NCBI GenBank assembly: GCA_963766725.1
Contig: CAVYBK010000004.1
Location: forward strand, 1-64,000
Reading direction: 5' to 3'
DNA from: DATEOR01 sp963766725
Lineage (GTDB): Bacteria > Actinomycetota > Thermoleophilia > Gaiellales > Gaiellaceae
DNA length: 64,000 nt
Shown: one piece after another, positions 8,757 through 16,881 of the stretch
Position numbering within the stretch: position 1 is the first letter of the stretch
Layout of the letters: each line of letters starts with the position of its first letter
Notes under the pieces: model-generated
Databases searched by the model: none
What the model was told of the DNA's origin: nothing
Seen by the model: the letters and a program-made list of their open reading frames with translations, nothing else
Made by a program: the position numbers and the translations under genes

Positions 8757-9431
8757 TTAGGCCCAGGCGATTTCGACCCGAGTGCGCCGCTCGTAGCGCT
8801 CGAGCACGCGGCGGAGCTCCGGCCCGGCGGCGAGGACGAGAATCACGTTGCCGACGGCGTGCGCCATGTCGAATGGGAAGCCGCGGGCGATCTGCAGCGT
8901 GAGGGCCGCCCACGTATGCGGGAAGAACGCGTACCACTCCCAGACGTCCATGAAGAGACTGAACCCGAGCCCGAGCACGAAGCAGACGCCCGCGAGCGCA
9001 AAGCGGCCGCGCAGCGCTTTCGGCAGCAGCCCGCCCGCGACGCCGCAGGCGCCCCACGCGAGCATCTGCCACGGCGTCCAGACGCCCTGGCCGAGGAAGA
9101 AGTTCGACGCGAGCGCGGCAAGCGCGCCGACCGCGAAGCCGCGCCGCGGGCCGAGCGCGGTCCCCGCGACGACCGCGACCACCGTCACCGGCTGAACTCC
9201 CGGGACGGGAGCGAAGAGAACCCGGGAGGCCGCCGCGACGCCCGCGATCGTCGCGATCAGGGTCAGGTCCTTGGCGGATTCCGTCCCGCCTTCGAGCCAC
9301 CCGGCGCCCGCGATCAGCACGGCGATCCCCGCGAGCAGCACGGCGAGGCCGCCGCGGTCCGGGTCGAGTGCGGCCCAGGCGCCGGCCCCGAGGGCGGCCG
9401 CTGCTCCGAGGAGCGTGGCCCTATGCGGCAA
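8757..9431 (-). CDS. ECF transporter S component, probable cobalamin specificity
   Basis: Integral membrane substrate-binding subunit (224 aa) of an energy-coupling-factor transporter. Hydrophobic segments cover residues 6-45, 58-100 and 110-205, consistent with about six helices, and the loop GQGVWTPWQMLAWG is characteristic of this S-protein group. It starts 11 bp inside the end of the EcfA gene, the last gene of the riboswitch-led transporter set. Cobalamin or a corrinoid precursor is inferred as substrate from the riboswitch and the DUF4430 gene, not from the S sequence itself. Confidence 0.82.
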   Translation of the reverse strand: MPHRATLLGAAAALGAGAWAALDPDRGGLAVLLAGIAVLIAGAGWLEGGTESAKDLTLIATIAGVAAASRVLFAPVPGVQPVTVVAVVAGTALGPRRGFAVGALAALASNFFLGQGVWTPWQMLAWGACGVAGGLLPKALRGRFALAGVCFVLGLGFSLFMDVWEWYAFFPHTWAALTLQIARGFPFDMAHAVGNVILVLAAGPELRRVLERYERRTRVEIAWA

Positions 9432-10764
9432 GGAGCGCCTCCTTCTCGAGCGACACGCGCCGGTCGACGGGAAAGGTGCGGTCGTGGGTGGCCACGAGGA
9501 CTCCTCGCCCCGCCGCCGCGTACTCGGAGAGCCAGTCGGCGATCTCCGCCTTGCGGTCCGGGTCGATCCCGCGCGTCGGCTCGTCGAGGACGAGGAGGTC
9601 GGGCTCGGCCACGGCCACCGCGGCGAGCCCCAGCCGCTCGCGCTCGCCGCTCGAGAGGTCGCGCGGATGGCGCTCGGCCGCCCAGGCCAGCCCGACGCGC
9701 TCCAGGGCCGCGAGCGCCCGCCCCCGGTCGCCGCCGACTCCGAGGGCGACCTCGTCGAGAACCCGGTCGCGGACGAGGTAGCGGCCGGGATCCTGGCTCA
9801 GATAGCCGGCGCGCCCGTCGAGCCAGGCGGTGCCGGCATCGGGCTCGAGGAGTCCGGCGGCGATCTTCGCCAGCGTCGTCTTCCCGGACCCGTTCGGCCC
9901 TTCCAGCGCGACGACCTCGCCGCGGCGCACCTCCAGGGAAGCGCCGCCGAGAACATCTGCGCCGCCCCGGTAGGCAAACCTGATGCCGTCGAGGCGACAG
10001 ACGGCCTCGCCCCCGGAGGCGGTGTTCGAAGGCTCAGCATCCGGCGGCAGGTAGTGGGCACGGTGCTCCGCGAGCCAGGCGAGCCCGTCGTCGCGCACGG
10101 CGTCGGCGAGGATCCGGCCACCTTCCATGAAGAGCACCCGGTCGGCCAGGCCAAGCGCCCTCCCGGTGCGTTGCTCGGAGAGAACGGTGGTCGCGCCAAG
10201 CTCGTCGACGAGGGCGAGGAAACGCTCGGCCGCCTCGGGATCGAGCTGCGACGTCGGCTCGTCGAGGAGCAGGAGCCTCGGGCGAAGCGCAAGCGCTGAG
10301 GCGAGGCAGACGCGCTGGAGCTCCCCACCGGAGAGCTCGGACGTGCGCCGCTCGGCCAGGTGGAGAGCACCGACGGCGTCGAGCGCCTCGTCCGTCCGCG
10401 GCCAGATCTCGGCCGACGGCACCCCGAGGTTCTCGAGCCCGAAAGCGACCTCGTTCCGGACGAGTGCCATTACGACTTGGTCCTCGGGATCCTGAAAGAC
10501 CGCCGCGGTCGTCCCGGCGAGCACAGCCGGCCGCGACCTGCGGGTGTCCATCCCGGCCACGAGCACGCTGCCGGCGAAGCGCCCGCCGTGGAAGTGAGGA
10601 ACGAGCCCGGCGAGCGCGCGTAGGAGCGTCGACTTCCCCGAGCCGGACGGGCCGAGCAGCGCAACGACCTCGCCCGGCTCGAGCCGAAGCGAGACGCCCT
10701 CGAGCGCCGGCTGCGCTCCTCCGGGATAGATGAACTCCAGGCCGCTGACCTCTACTAGAGCCAC
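9421..10764 (-). CDS. Fused double ATPase (EcfA-EcfA') of an ECF transporter
   Basis: Two complete ABC ATPase domains in one 447-aa chain. Domain 1: Walker A GPSGSGKSTLL near residue 40, Q-loop in VFQDPEDQVV, signature LSGGELQR, Walker B LLLLDEPTSQLD. Domain 2: Walker A GPNGSGKTTLAK, signature LSSGERERLG, Walker B LLVLDEPTRGID. The fusion replaces the usual EcfA1/EcfA2 pair. It energises uptake with the membrane subunits on either side: the start overlaps the end of the EcfT gene by 10 bp and the end overlaps the S gene by 11 bp, so stoichiometry is likely set by translational coupling. Confidence 0.93.
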   Translation of the reverse strand: MALVEVSGLEFIYPGGAQPALEGVSLRLEPGEVVALLGPSGSGKSTLLRALAGLVPHFHGGRFAGSVLVAGMDTRRSRPAVLAGTTAAVFQDPEDQVVMALVRNEVAFGLENLGVPSAEIWPRTDEALDAVGALHLAERRTSELSGGELQRVCLASALALRPRLLLLDEPTSQLDPEAAERFLALVDELGATTVLSEQRTGRALGLADRVLFMEGGRILADAVRDDGLAWLAEHRAHYLPPDAEPSNTASGGEAVCRLDGIRFAYRGGADVLGGASLEVRRGEVVALEGPNGSGKTTLAKIAAGLLEPDAGTAWLDGRAGYLSQDPGRYLVRDRVLDEVALGVGGDRGRALAALERVGLAWAAERHPRDLSSGERERLGLAAVAVAEPDLLVLDEPTRGIDPDRKAEIADWLSEYAAAGRGVLVATHDRTFPVDRRVSLEKEALLAA

Positions 10765-11483
10765 AGCACCGCCGCCGCGACCAGCGCGGCTCCGGCCGCG
10801 AGCGCCGCGTAGTCGGCAAACCTCCAGTCCGGGCTCGGGGCCCGGGTGGGAGCGCCGCTTCCGAACCCGCGAGCCTCCATCGCCTCGGCCAGGTTGGCCG
10901 CGCGCTCCAGGGAGCCGGCGACGAGAGGCGAAAGCAGGCGCGCGTGGCCACGGACGCCCGAAACCTCGACCCCCCTTCCCCGCACCGCCTCGGCGAGTCC
11001 GGCCGCGTCGCGCTCGAGCGTGGGGACGAGTCGCGTCGCAAGTGCGACTGCGAGAGCCGAGCGCCGGGCAAACGAAGCGCTCGCGACGAGGCGGTCGTGG
11101 TCGAGCAGGAGCGCGTAGGCGGAGAACGCGAACCCCACCGCCGCGAGCCGTAGGGCCGAGACGGCCGCGAGTGAGATCTCCTCCCAGGTCACGTCGAGTT
11201 GGCCGAGCACCGGGACGATCGGCCCTTCCCAGATCACGTCGATTCCGGTCGACTGCAGGAAGGGCCAGACCAGGAACACCCCGAGCGCGGCGGTGCCGGT
11301 TCCGAAGAGGTACGGGCGAACCCGCGTCTGCGCCTGAAGGATGAGAACGAGCAGCGCTGCCGTGAGGAGCGCGAGCGGCAGCACGTGATCCATTAGGAGC
11401 GCTGCCACCGCGGCGGCCGCAAGCAGGGCCGCCGCGGGGACCGGCGCAAGCCTTACTGCGCGTCTGGCGGTACCGAGGCGCAC
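10755..11483 (-). CDS. ecfT: ECF transporter T component (EcfT)
   Basis: Transmembrane coupling subunit of 242 aa linking the ATPases to the S component. Several hydrophobic segments fill the first half. The two cytosolic coupling motifs are visible: EAVRGRGVE and, nearer the C-terminus, EAMEARGFG, the Ala-Arg-Gly helices that contact the ATPase grooves. I chose the GTG at 11483, which follows GGAAGAAAGA and lies 31 bp inside the end of the DUF4430 gene; longer upstream readings in this frame are non-coding in character. A last membrane segment closes the protein. Confidence 0.9.
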   Translation of the reverse strand: MRLGTARRAVRLAPVPAAALLAAAAVAALLMDHVLPLALLTAALLVLILQAQTRVRPYLFGTGTAALGVFLVWPFLQSTGIDVIWEGPIVPVLGQLDVTWEEISLAAVSALRLAAVGFAFSAYALLLDHDRLVASASFARRSALAVALATRLVPTLERDAAGLAEAVRGRGVEVSGVRGHARLLSPLVAGSLERAANLAEAMEARGFGSGAPTRAPSPDWRFADYAALAAGAALVAAAVLWL

Positions 11484-11878
11484 TCTTTCTTCCAGTTGTG
11501 GAGATCCCACCACTCGACGTCGCCGGCCTCGAGCTTCACCTCGGCGGCGCCCTTTTGCGCAAGCTTCCCGTTCACGTAGTAGAGCCAGAAGACGTTCTTG
11601 TCTGGAATCTGCTCGACGCCCTCGATGGCGGTGACGAGGCCGGAGTCGCTCTCGATGTCGGCAACGCGGTCGAGCGAGCGCATAGCCGTCTCGCCGGCGT
11701 CGACCGGTGTCTTGGGCGTGACGACGGTCGCGCCGCAATCGGTGGTGATCAAGACCGCGGCACCCGGCTCGGCCTGCGTCGTGCTGCCTGCCTGCGTGGC
11801 CGGCGCCGAGCTCGAGTTCCCGCCGCACGCGGCGAGCGCGCAGGCGAACAGCAGTGCTGCAAAGGATCGACGAAGCAC
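11453..11878 (-). CDS. DUF4430 lipoprotein, putative surface cobalamin binder
   Basis: A 141-aa lipoprotein. The GTG start at 11878 has a strong ribosome site (GGAGG at 11882-11886) and lies just after the riboswitch; lipobox LAAC puts the lipidated Cys at residue 18, followed by a Ser/Thr linker. The remainder is one DUF4430 domain with KNVFWLYYVNGKLAQKG and the closing W-W-D-L-H-N-W stretch. DUF4430 is related to the C-terminal domain of intrinsic factor and transcobalamin. First gene of a B12-riboswitch operon with a full ECF transporter, so capture of cobalamin or corrinoid at the cell surface is the natural inference. Confidence 0.85.
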   Translation of the reverse strand: MLRRSFAALLFACALAACGGNSSSAPATQAGSTTQAEPGAAVLITTDCGATVVTPKTPVDAGETAMRSLDRVADIESDSGLVTAIEGVEQIPDKNVFWLYYVNGKLAQKGAAEVKLEAGDVEWWDLHNWKKECASVPPDAQ

Positions 11879-11907
11879 GTTTCCTCCTTCCGCGAGGGGA
11901 ACGGATC

Positions 11908-12062
11908 TGAAGGCGGACGGCAGGTCTTCTGACTCGGGGCTCCCTCTCGCGCCGCCTTCCCGGCTCGCGGCCAGTGGCATTCGGGCGAAGAGCGTCTCCC
12001 CTTACAGCGGCGGGACCGTGCCGGACTCGCACCGGCTTCCCTTTCCGCTCGCCTTATGTGTG
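11908..12062 (-). ncRNA. Cobalamin (B12) riboswitch
   Basis: Read on the minus strand, the leader shows the conserved core in order: GGGAAGCCGGTGCGAGTCC, then CCCGCCGCTGTAAG, then GCCACTG, GGGAAGGC and finally the 3' box CAGAAGACCTGCC. This is the B12-box consensus of cobalamin riboswitches. It starts about 12 bp after the upstream gene's stop and ends about 30 nt before the GTG of the DUF4430 gene, whose ribosome site could be sequestered. I saw no U-tract terminator after it, so translational control is more likely than attenuation. Confidence 0.95.
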
Positions 12063-12073
12063 GCGGGAGGCTA

Positions 12074-12541
12074 TCAGGCGGCCGGGAAAGGCTCGCCGAA
12101 CGCTTCGCGGAGGGCCGCCTCGACCTCGGTGCGCGTCGCGACGACGAAGCGCACGGGGCGCTCCATCTCGCCGAGGACGGCGTCGAGAGCGGCGTCGTCG
12201 GACGGGTCGGCGATGACGACGCAGACCGCCGTGCCTTCGAGCCTGTACGGAAGCGCCAGGTACCGGCGCGCCGAGGACTCCGAGAGGAGATCGACGGCCT
12301 CGTGGTCGAGGTCGTGCTTGCCGAGGTCGACGAACTCGAGCCCCTCCTGCTGGGCGACGATCTGCGCGAGCTCCCGCTCGTCCACGAGCTCGTCCTCGAC
12401 GAGCACCTCGCCCAGCCGGCGTCCGCTGGCCCGAGCCGCTGCGAGCGCAGCGTCGAGCTGCACCGACGAGAGAAGCCCGGCGCGGACGATCAACTCGCCG
12501 AGCGGGAGGTCCCGCTCCTGGTTGTGGGCCGCGAATGCCAT
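12074..12541 (-). CDS. Free-standing MshEN (GspE/PilB N-terminal) domain protein
   Basis: A 155-aa soluble protein with no ATPase domain. Residues 13-36 and 42-65 are two 24-residue repeats of the MshEN pattern (R/P-L-G-x-x-hydrophobic pairs, then L-x-x-x-L-x-x-Q) separated by exactly five residues; the second is the better match and ends in QQ. The rest, including RYLALPYRLEGTAVCVVIADPSD, matches the remainder of the GspE_N fold. In MshE this bipartite motif binds cyclic di-GMP. I chose the ATG at 12541 because the protein is recognisable almost directly afterwards. It lies immediately before the cobalamin riboswitch on the same strand and is divergent from vanZ. Confidence 0.75.
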   Translation of the reverse strand: MAFAAHNQERDLPLGELIVRAGLLSSVQLDAALAAARASGRRLGEVLVEDELVDERELAQIVAQQEGLEFVDLGKHDLDHEAVDLLSESSARRYLALPYRLEGTAVCVVIADPSDDAALDAVLGEMERPVRFVVATRTEVEAALREAFGEPFPAA

Positions 12542-12624
12542 GACGCTGGTGGAAGAACCTGCCAGATGGATCGGCTGGAACGGCACTTCAGGCCATCCCC
12601 CCGTCGGGGCACTACGCTCTGGGC

Positions 12625-12963
12625 GTGACCGCAACCCGCATCAGCCCTTGGATCCCGGTCGTTCTCTGGGCCGCAGTCATCTTCACGCTCTCGTCCGTGC
12701 CGGATCTCGGCACCGGCCTCGGCACCTGGGACCTCGTCCTGCGGAAGATCGCGCACACGGCGGAATACGCGCTGCTCGGCGCGCTTCTCTACCGCGCCGT
12801 TCGCCACGCGCCCGCGGCGCTTCTCATCGCCTCCGCCTACGCGGTCACCGACGAGTTCCACCAGACCTTCGTCTCGGGGCGGCACGGCTCCCCCGTCGAC
12901 TGGCTCATCGACACCGCCGGCGCCGCCATCGGTGTCGCCATCGCGGTCCGCATATGGCGCTGA
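12625..12963 (+). CDS. VanZ-like membrane protein
   Basis: Membrane protein of 112 aa, GTG start. It carries the VanZ signatures RKIAHTAEYALLG and AYAVTDEFHQTFVSGRHGSPVDWLIDTAGA, with hydrophobic segments at about 10-25, 45-62, 66-76 and 95-110. VanZ relatives are associated with teicoplanin resistance and cell-envelope functions but most are uncharacterised. A TACGCT -10-like element lies 7 bp before the start, suggesting a short leader. Its stop overlaps the following HAD gene by 10 bp. Confidence 0.85.
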   Translation: MTATRISPWIPVVLWAAVIFTLSSVPDLGTGLGTWDLVLRKIAHTAEYALLGALLYRAVRHAPAALLIASAYAVTDEFHQTFVSGRHGSPVDWLIDTAGAAIGVAIAVRIWR

Positions 12964-13454
12964 GCCCGGTCGCCATCGACCTCGACGGCGCGCTCGGCGA
13001 CACGCGCCCGCTCTGGGACGACTTCCTGGTCGATGCCGCGCGGCGCTACGCCTCGATCGCGCCGCTGGATCCTTCGGCGCTCCCCGAGGATCGCGGCGCC
13101 GCGGCCGAGGAGCTCGACCGCTGGGCCGAGCAGGGCGTCGGCGACTGGCGCGGCGCGCTCGAGCGTTTCGCGGAGGACCGGGCGCCCGTCCACTTCCGGC
13201 CGAGCGCCGATGCGGCCACGGCCCTCCGCGCGCTGGCCGCGACGGGCCGGCGGCTCGGCGTCTACACGGACGCGCCCGCCGAGCTGGCCGCTGTTGCGCT
13301 GGCCCACCTCGGAGCCGGCCGCCGCGTCGAGCTCGTCGAGGCCGGCGCGGGCGCCCGCGAGCGCCTCCTCGCAGAGCTCGGGCCCGAGACTGCCGTCGCG
13401 GCGAGCCGCGAGGACCTCGTTAGGATCAGTGAGAGTGGACGCGAAAAACCTTGA
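12954..13454 (+). CDS. HAD-superfamily hydrolase-like protein
   Basis: A 166-aa protein opening with IDLDGALGDTRPLW, which matches HAD motif I (DxDGxLxDT) with both aspartates, followed by a helical cap and VYTDAP, motif II with its Thr. A clear motif III Lys is not obvious, and motif IV is weak; the protein is shorter than typical phosphatases. It may be a divergent phosphatase or a non-catalytic relative. It overlaps vanZ by 10 bp and the next small gene by about 20 bp. Confidence 0.7.
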   Translation: MALSPVAIDLDGALGDTRPLWDDFLVDAARRYASIAPLDPSALPEDRGAAAEELDRWAEQGVGDWRGALERFAEDRAPVHFRPSADAATALRALAATGRRLGVYTDAPAELAAVALAHLGAGRRVELVEAGAGARERLLAELGPETAVAASREDLVRISESGREKP

Positions 13455-13656
13455 CGACCGGCAGCTGGACGCGATCCTCGAGCGGCTCGACGGCCTGACC
13501 GCCGAGCTGCACTCGCTGAACAAGCGCCTCGACCACGGCGAGGGCCTCCTCCGGATCGCGCACGAGCTCACGACGCTCAACGACTCGCTGCAGGCGCTCG
13601 CCTACGCGGCGCTCGGCCACCAGGGCCCGCAGGTCCGCCGCCGCCGAACCGGTTAG
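13435..13656 (+). CDS. Small hypothetical coiled-coil protein
   Basis: A 73-aa polar protein starting at GTG, with AGGA 9 bp upstream; a GTG two codons earlier is an alternative. Leu-rich heptads (LDDRQLDAILERLDGL, ELHSLNKRLDHGEGLL) suggest one long amphipathic helix or coiled coil, ending in a basic tail RRRRTG. It overlaps the HAD gene and is convergent with the pyrophosphatase gene 10 bp away. No family is recognised. Confidence 0.6.
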   Translation: MDAKNLDDRQLDAILERLDGLTAELHSLNKRLDHGEGLLRIAHELTTLNDSLQALAYAALGHQGPQVRRRRTG

Positions 13657-13665
13657 CCCCTCGGG

Positions 13666-15709
13666 CTAGCCGTGGATGGCGGCGATGAGGGGAATGATCA
13701 GGATCGCGACGATGTTCGTGATCTTGATCATCGGGTTGATCGCGGGGCCGGCGGTGTCCTTGTAGGGATCGCCGACGGTGTCGCCCGTGACCGCCGCGGC
13801 GTGGGCCTCTGAGCCCTTGCCGCCGTAGGCGCCGTCCTCGATCAGCTTCTTCGCGTTGTCCCAGGCGCCGCCGCCGGAGGTCATGGCGATGGCGAGGAAG
13901 ATCCCGGTGACGATCGTGCCGATGAGGAGGCCGCCGAGGAGCTCCGGCTTGATGATCCCCGCCACGATCGGGAAGAAGATCGGGATCGCCGCGGGCAGCA
14001 TCATCTTCTTGATCGCCTCGGCGGTCACGATGTTGACCGTGCGCCCGTATTCGGGCCTGCCGGTCCCCTCCATGATCCCCGGGATCTCGCGGAACTGGCG
14101 CCGCACCTCCTCCACGACCTGCCCGCCGACGCGGCCGACGGCCTGCATGGCGAGCGATGCGAAGAGGAACGGCATGAGGCCGCCGATGAAGAGGCCCGCG
14201 ATCACCCACGAGTCCGAGAGGTCGAACGTCGGGTTGATGCCCTCGTTGGAGAGCTCCGAGGTGAAGCCGTCGAAGAGGACGAGGGCCGCGAGGCCCGCCG
14301 AGCCGATCGCGTAACCCTTGGTGACGGCCTTCGTCGTGTTGCCGACCGCATCGAGCGGGTCGGTGACGCCGCGCACTTCCTCCGGCAGGTCGGCCATCTC
14401 GGCGATCCCGCCGGCGTTGTCGGTCACGGGGCCGTACGCGTCGAGGGCGACGATCATGCCGGTCATGGAGAGCTGCGCCATGACCGCGACGCCGATGCCG
14501 TACAGGCCTGCGAGGCCCGCGGCTCCCACGATCCCCGCCGCGATGACGAGGATGGGCAGCGCGGTCGCCTGCATTCCGATCGCCAGGCCTTCGATGATGT
14601 TGGTCGCGTGCCCGGTCGTCGAGGCGCGGGAGATGCCCTTCACGGGGAGCCAGCGCGTGCCCGTGTAGAACTCCGTGATCGCCACGAGCAGGAAGGTGAC
14701 GGCGAGGCCGATCAGCGCGCAGCCGTAGAGCTCCCAGTAGTTGTACTTGCCGCCGTCGAAGGCGAGCGATCACGGGGATGAAGCCGATCGCCGAGAGCAC
14801 CGTCGAGACTGCGACCGCCTTGTAGAGCGCGTTCATGATCGATCCCGTGCGCCCGATGCGGGCAAAGAACGTGCCGATCACCGATGCGATCACGCCCACT
14901 CCGCCGAGCGCCAGCGGTAAGACGACGACTCCGGAAGACGGGAAGTTGATCGCGCCGAGGAACATGACCGCCACCGCCGTCACCGCGTAGGTCTCGAAGA
15001 GGTCGGCCGCCATTCCGGCGCAGTCCCCGACGTTGTCGCCGACGTTGTCGGCGATCACGGCCGGGTTGCGCGGGTCGTCCTCGGGGATTCCCGCCTCGAC
15101 CTTGCCGACGAGGTCGGCGCCCACGTCGGCGGCCTTCGTGTAGATGCCGCCGCCGAGACGGGCGAAGACCGAGATGAGGGAACCGCCGAAAGCGAGGCCG
15201 ATGAGGTTCCTCGTCGCCTCGTCGGGAGCCTGGTCGAACCAGGACGTGAGGATCCCGTAGTAGCCAGCGACGCCGAGCAGGCCGAGCCCGACGACGAGCA
15301 GACCCGTCACCGAGCCGGCGCCGAAGGCGACAGCCAGCGCCGGCTTGACGCCGCCCCTCGCAGCCTCGGCCGTGCGGACGTTGGCGCGGACGGCCACGTT
15401 CATGCCGATGAAGCCGGCCCCTGCCGAGAGCACGGCGCCGATGAGGAAGCCGAAGGCCGTGAACCAGCCGAGGTCGTTCCAGAGCCCGATTCCGAGGAAG
15501 ATGGCCGCGGCGACCCCGGCGATCGTCAGGTACTGGCGGCGAAGGTACGCCGAGGCGCCCTCCTGCACCGCCCGAGCGATCTCCTGCATCCGCTCTGTTC
15601 CGGCCGGAAGCTTGAGGATGCGGACGGTGAGCACCGCTCCCCAGCCAATGCCGACGCCCGCGCAGAGCAGGGCGAACAGGACGCTGTGATTCTGGAAGAA
15701 GTCAGTCAC
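13666..15709 (-). CDS. hppA: Proton-translocating membrane pyrophosphatase, frame broken once
   Basis: Large polytopic enzyme (about 680 aa) that hydrolyses PPi to pump protons. The first part contains YTKAADVGADLVGKVEAGIPEDDPRNPA and DNVGDNVGDCAGMAADLFETY, the PPi- and Mg-binding segments. The second part contains GHATNIIEGLAIGMQ, DAYGPVTDNAGGIAEM and, near the end, GDTVGDPYKDTAGPAINP. DAVGNTTKAVTKG has Lys where K+-dependent enzymes have Ala, the mark of the K+-independent H+ type. The frame changes near 14764; dropping one base restores AFDGGKYNYWELYG and continuity. Start: GTG at 15709 (a TTG at 15742 is possible). Last gene of a five-gene minus-strand run. Confidence 0.93.
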
Positions 15710-15779
15710 GAAGTCGAGGCCTGGACCGCGCAGATCCGGCAACTGATGCCGGATCCGGCGGCGGCATTTCTATCACAAG

Positions 15780-16571
15780 TCAGAAGCGTGCGCCCCGCAA
15801 GGCAGTCGCACAAAGGTGTTCCTCCGGCTGCGGCGGGATCTTCGGGATGACCGCGAAGAGAAGCTCCCGCAGGCGCTCGTTGTTCTCGTTGAACACGGTC
15901 ACGACCTGTTCGTGGGAGACAGGCTCGGCGCCCTCGACCCCGACGTCGTGGTCGGTGACCATGGAGATGTTCGCGTAGCAGAGCTCGAGCTCGCGAGCCA
16001 GGTAGCCCTCCGGATACGCGGTCATGTTGATCGTGTCCCAGCCCATCTCCTGGAACCACTTCGACTCGGCACGCGTCGAGAAGCGCGGGCCCTGGATGAC
16101 GACGACCGTGCCGCCGTCGCGAGCCTTGATCCCGAGCTCGCCCGCCGTCTCGACGAGGAGCGTCCGCAAGTCCGGGCAGAAGGGGTCGGCAGCCGAGACG
16201 TGGGTCGTCTCGGGCCCGTCGTAGAACGTGTCTCCTCGCCCGCTCGTCCGGTCGACGAACTGGTCGCAGACCACGAACTCGCCGAGCTCGAGCTCGGCCT
16301 TCAGCGCACCGGAGGCGTTCGGCCCGATGATCCGGCGGACGCCGAGCTCCTTCATCGCCCAGACGTTCGCCCTGAACGGGATCGCGTGCGGAGGGAGCTC
16401 GTGGTTCAGGCCGTGGCGCGGCAGGAAGGCGACGCTCTTCCCGCCGATGTCGCCGATCGTGAAGGGCGCAGACGGCTTCCCGTACGGCGTCTCGACCTCC
16501 ACCTGCTCGACGTCTTCGAGGAACGAGTAGAAGCCCGAGCCCCCGAAGACCCCGATCTCAGCCCTCGCCAT
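15780..16571 (-). CDS. mtnP: 5'-methylthioadenosine phosphorylase
   Basis: Cytosolic purine-nucleoside phosphorylase-fold enzyme of 263 aa that splits methylthioadenosine to adenine and methylthioribose-1-phosphate, a step in methionine/polyamine salvage. GVFGGSGFYSFL binds phosphate, LPRHGLNHELPPHAI and NASGAL follow, and TINMTAYPEGYLARE and TDHDVG carry the purine-site residues, Asp favouring adenine. I chose ATG 16571, at the start of homology and overlapping the DUF1844 gene by 14 bp. No other salvage gene is adjacent. Confidence 0.92.
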   Translation of the reverse strand: MARAEIGVFGGSGFYSFLEDVEQVEVETPYGKPSAPFTIGDIGGKSVAFLPRHGLNHELPPHAIPFRANVWAMKELGVRRIIGPNASGALKAELELGEFVVCDQFVDRTSGRGDTFYDGPETTHVSAADPFCPDLRTLLVETAGELGIKARDGGTVVVIQGPRFSTRAESKWFQEMGWDTINMTAYPEGYLARELELCYANISMVTDHDVGVEGAEPVSHEQVVTVFNENNERLRELLFAVIPKIPPQPEEHLCATALRGARF

Positions 16572-16881
16572 CCGCCCCCTCGCCGGCGGCCTGGGCGTAG
16601 GCGAGCTGCAGGCTGGCAACGGACTGGTTGAACTCCCGGACGAGCTCCTCCGGGACGACGTTCTCGAGGACCGGGGTCAGCGCGACCATCGTGTCGATGG
16701 CGAGCTTCGCCTGCTGGAGGTCGCGGTCGTCCTTCGTGTCCTCGGTGAGCCCCAGCCGGCGGTAGCCGATCGAGGAGATCGTGATCAGCGTCTGGATGAC
16801 GACGTCCTCGACGCGCAGCCGGCGGAGCTCCTCCGCCAGCTGCTGGGCAAGCTGCTCCTCGTCGCTCAAGTGCTCAGACAT
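16558..16881 (-). CDS. DUF1844 protein
   Basis: Acidic 107-aa cytosolic protein with an N-terminal Glu/Gln-rich helix and the DUF1844-type core: VIQTLITISSIGYRRLGL followed by LQQAKLAIDTMVALTPVLENVVP. Function unknown. It overlaps the ligase gene upstream by 8 bp and mtnP downstream by 14 bp, so it is translated with them. Confidence 0.72.
   Translation of the reverse strand: MSEHLSDEEQLAQQLAEELRRLRVEDVVIQTLITISSIGYRRLGLTEDTKDDRDLQQAKLAIDTMVALTPVLENVVPEELVREFNQSVASLQLAYAQAAGEGADGEG

Noticed and set aside
5993..8902. A 969-codon open frame on the plus strand opposite pcrA and the cinA-like gene
   Set aside because: It is an antisense shadow of high-GC codon bias; its composition (Arg/Asp/Leu/Glu-rich, no domains) is typical of shadows, and the minus-strand genes carry all motifs.
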